The notes below the pieces were generated by a model. That model made no database searches and was not told the DNA's origin. It worked only from the letters and a program-made list of their open reading frames with translations. From Azorhizobium oxalatiphilum (GTDB lineage Bacteria; Pseudomonadota; Alphaproteobacteria; Rhizobiales; Xanthobacteraceae): a stretch of DNA of 64,000 nucleotides. Positions 63,773 through 64,000 of the stretch are shown here, one piece after another. Both the position numbers and the translations under genes were made by a program. Each line of letters begins with the position of its first letter. Within the stretch, counting starts at the first letter, position 1. The stretch is from assembly GCF_014635325.1 (NCBI RefSeq), contig NZ_BMCT01000001.1, forward strand, positions 1,145,743-1,209,742, in the 5' to 3' direction.

Positions 63773-63959
63773 CTACGGCGTCAGCACCATGCGGCCGAGA
63801 TCATGGTGCCCTCCCACAGGTGCGCGTCGCTGTGGCAGGCGCCGGCCCCCGCACCTTGAGCAGAACCTCCGTTCCCGTGGGCTCTGGCCGTACCGTCTCG
63901 CGGGCGGCGAGGTTCTGACCGAAGCCGGTCGGCTGATAGCAGCGCATCATTGCTCGCAT
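63773..63959 (-). pseudogene. Frameshifted, truncated zinc-dependent alcohol dehydrogenase remnant
   Basis: A ggagg site and ATG 63959 open a reading frame (MRAMMRCYQPTGFGQNL, PTGTEVLLKVRG) that matches the N-terminus of medium-chain zinc alcohol dehydrogenases. Similarity then shifts frame to ACHSDAHLWEG, the Cys zinc ligand region, and shifts again to HDLGRMVLTP before a stop at 63775-63773. The catalytic and NAD-binding domains are missing. It adjoins the start of the BKACE gene. Confidence 0.72.
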
Positions 63960-64000
63960 GGTCGTCCTCCTCCGACGGCGTTCTTCGGGCGCTGGGGCCA

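Overview
The window is GC-rich DNA from an alphaproteobacterium. It is most likely a member of the Hyphomicrobiales (Rhizobiales) related to Xanthobacter, Azorhizobium or Ancylobacter. This rests on the order feuP-feuQ-ccmI/E/F/H-degP-two-component pair-glnE, which is typical of rhizobia and relatives, and on a complete gene transfer agent (GTA) cluster of the Rhodobacter capsulatus type. I saw no rRNA, tRNA, insertion-sequence transposase, integrase or CRISPR array. The species is an inference.

Layout. 1-9700 holds a class A penicillin-binding protein cut by the window edge, a UPF0260 cysteine-cluster protein, a block of palindromic repeats around a DUF559 gene, an Ala/Lys-rich membrane-anchored protein, an MFS exporter, a COG0523 zinc GTPase behind a Zur-like palindrome, and a MarR-GNAT fusion. 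10023-32291 is the GTA cluster: small and large terminase, portal, small membrane protein, prohead protease, capsid, connectors, tail terminator, tail tube, two chaperones, a short tape measure, distal tail, hub, NlpC/P60 peptidase, TIM-barrel host-specificity protein, a DUF2793 protein, and a lysis cassette (GH108 endolysin plus a Rz/Rz1-like overlapping pair). Three host-like genes interrupt it on the opposite strand: a trypsin-like protease, a mini-porin and a histone-H1-like protein. Palindromic repeats separate the terminase, portal and protease genes.

32560-46904 is the feuPQ / cytochrome c maturation / degP / two-component / glnE block. 47052-55204 holds a twin-arginine-type superoxide dismutase that converges on a moxR-DUF58-DUF4381-batA-batB-batD (aerotolerance-type) operon. 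55589-61119 is an iron-uptake unit: ECF sigma factor, FecR-like anti-sigma, TonB-dependent transducer-receptor, PepSY protein and a small membrane protein. 61370-63959 (minus strand) holds an acyl-CoA dehydrogenase, a BKACE-type enzyme and a frameshifted remnant of a zinc alcohol dehydrogenase.

The least expected signal is in the repeats. A DUF559 (Vsr-like nuclease fold) gene sits inside about 35-bp terminal inverted repeats, flanked by two 169-bp elements that keep only its two ends, as a MITE would derive from a parent element. Separately, a 62-bp two-hairpin module sits in the loops of two unrelated palindromic repeat families, as if hairpin tips were its target.
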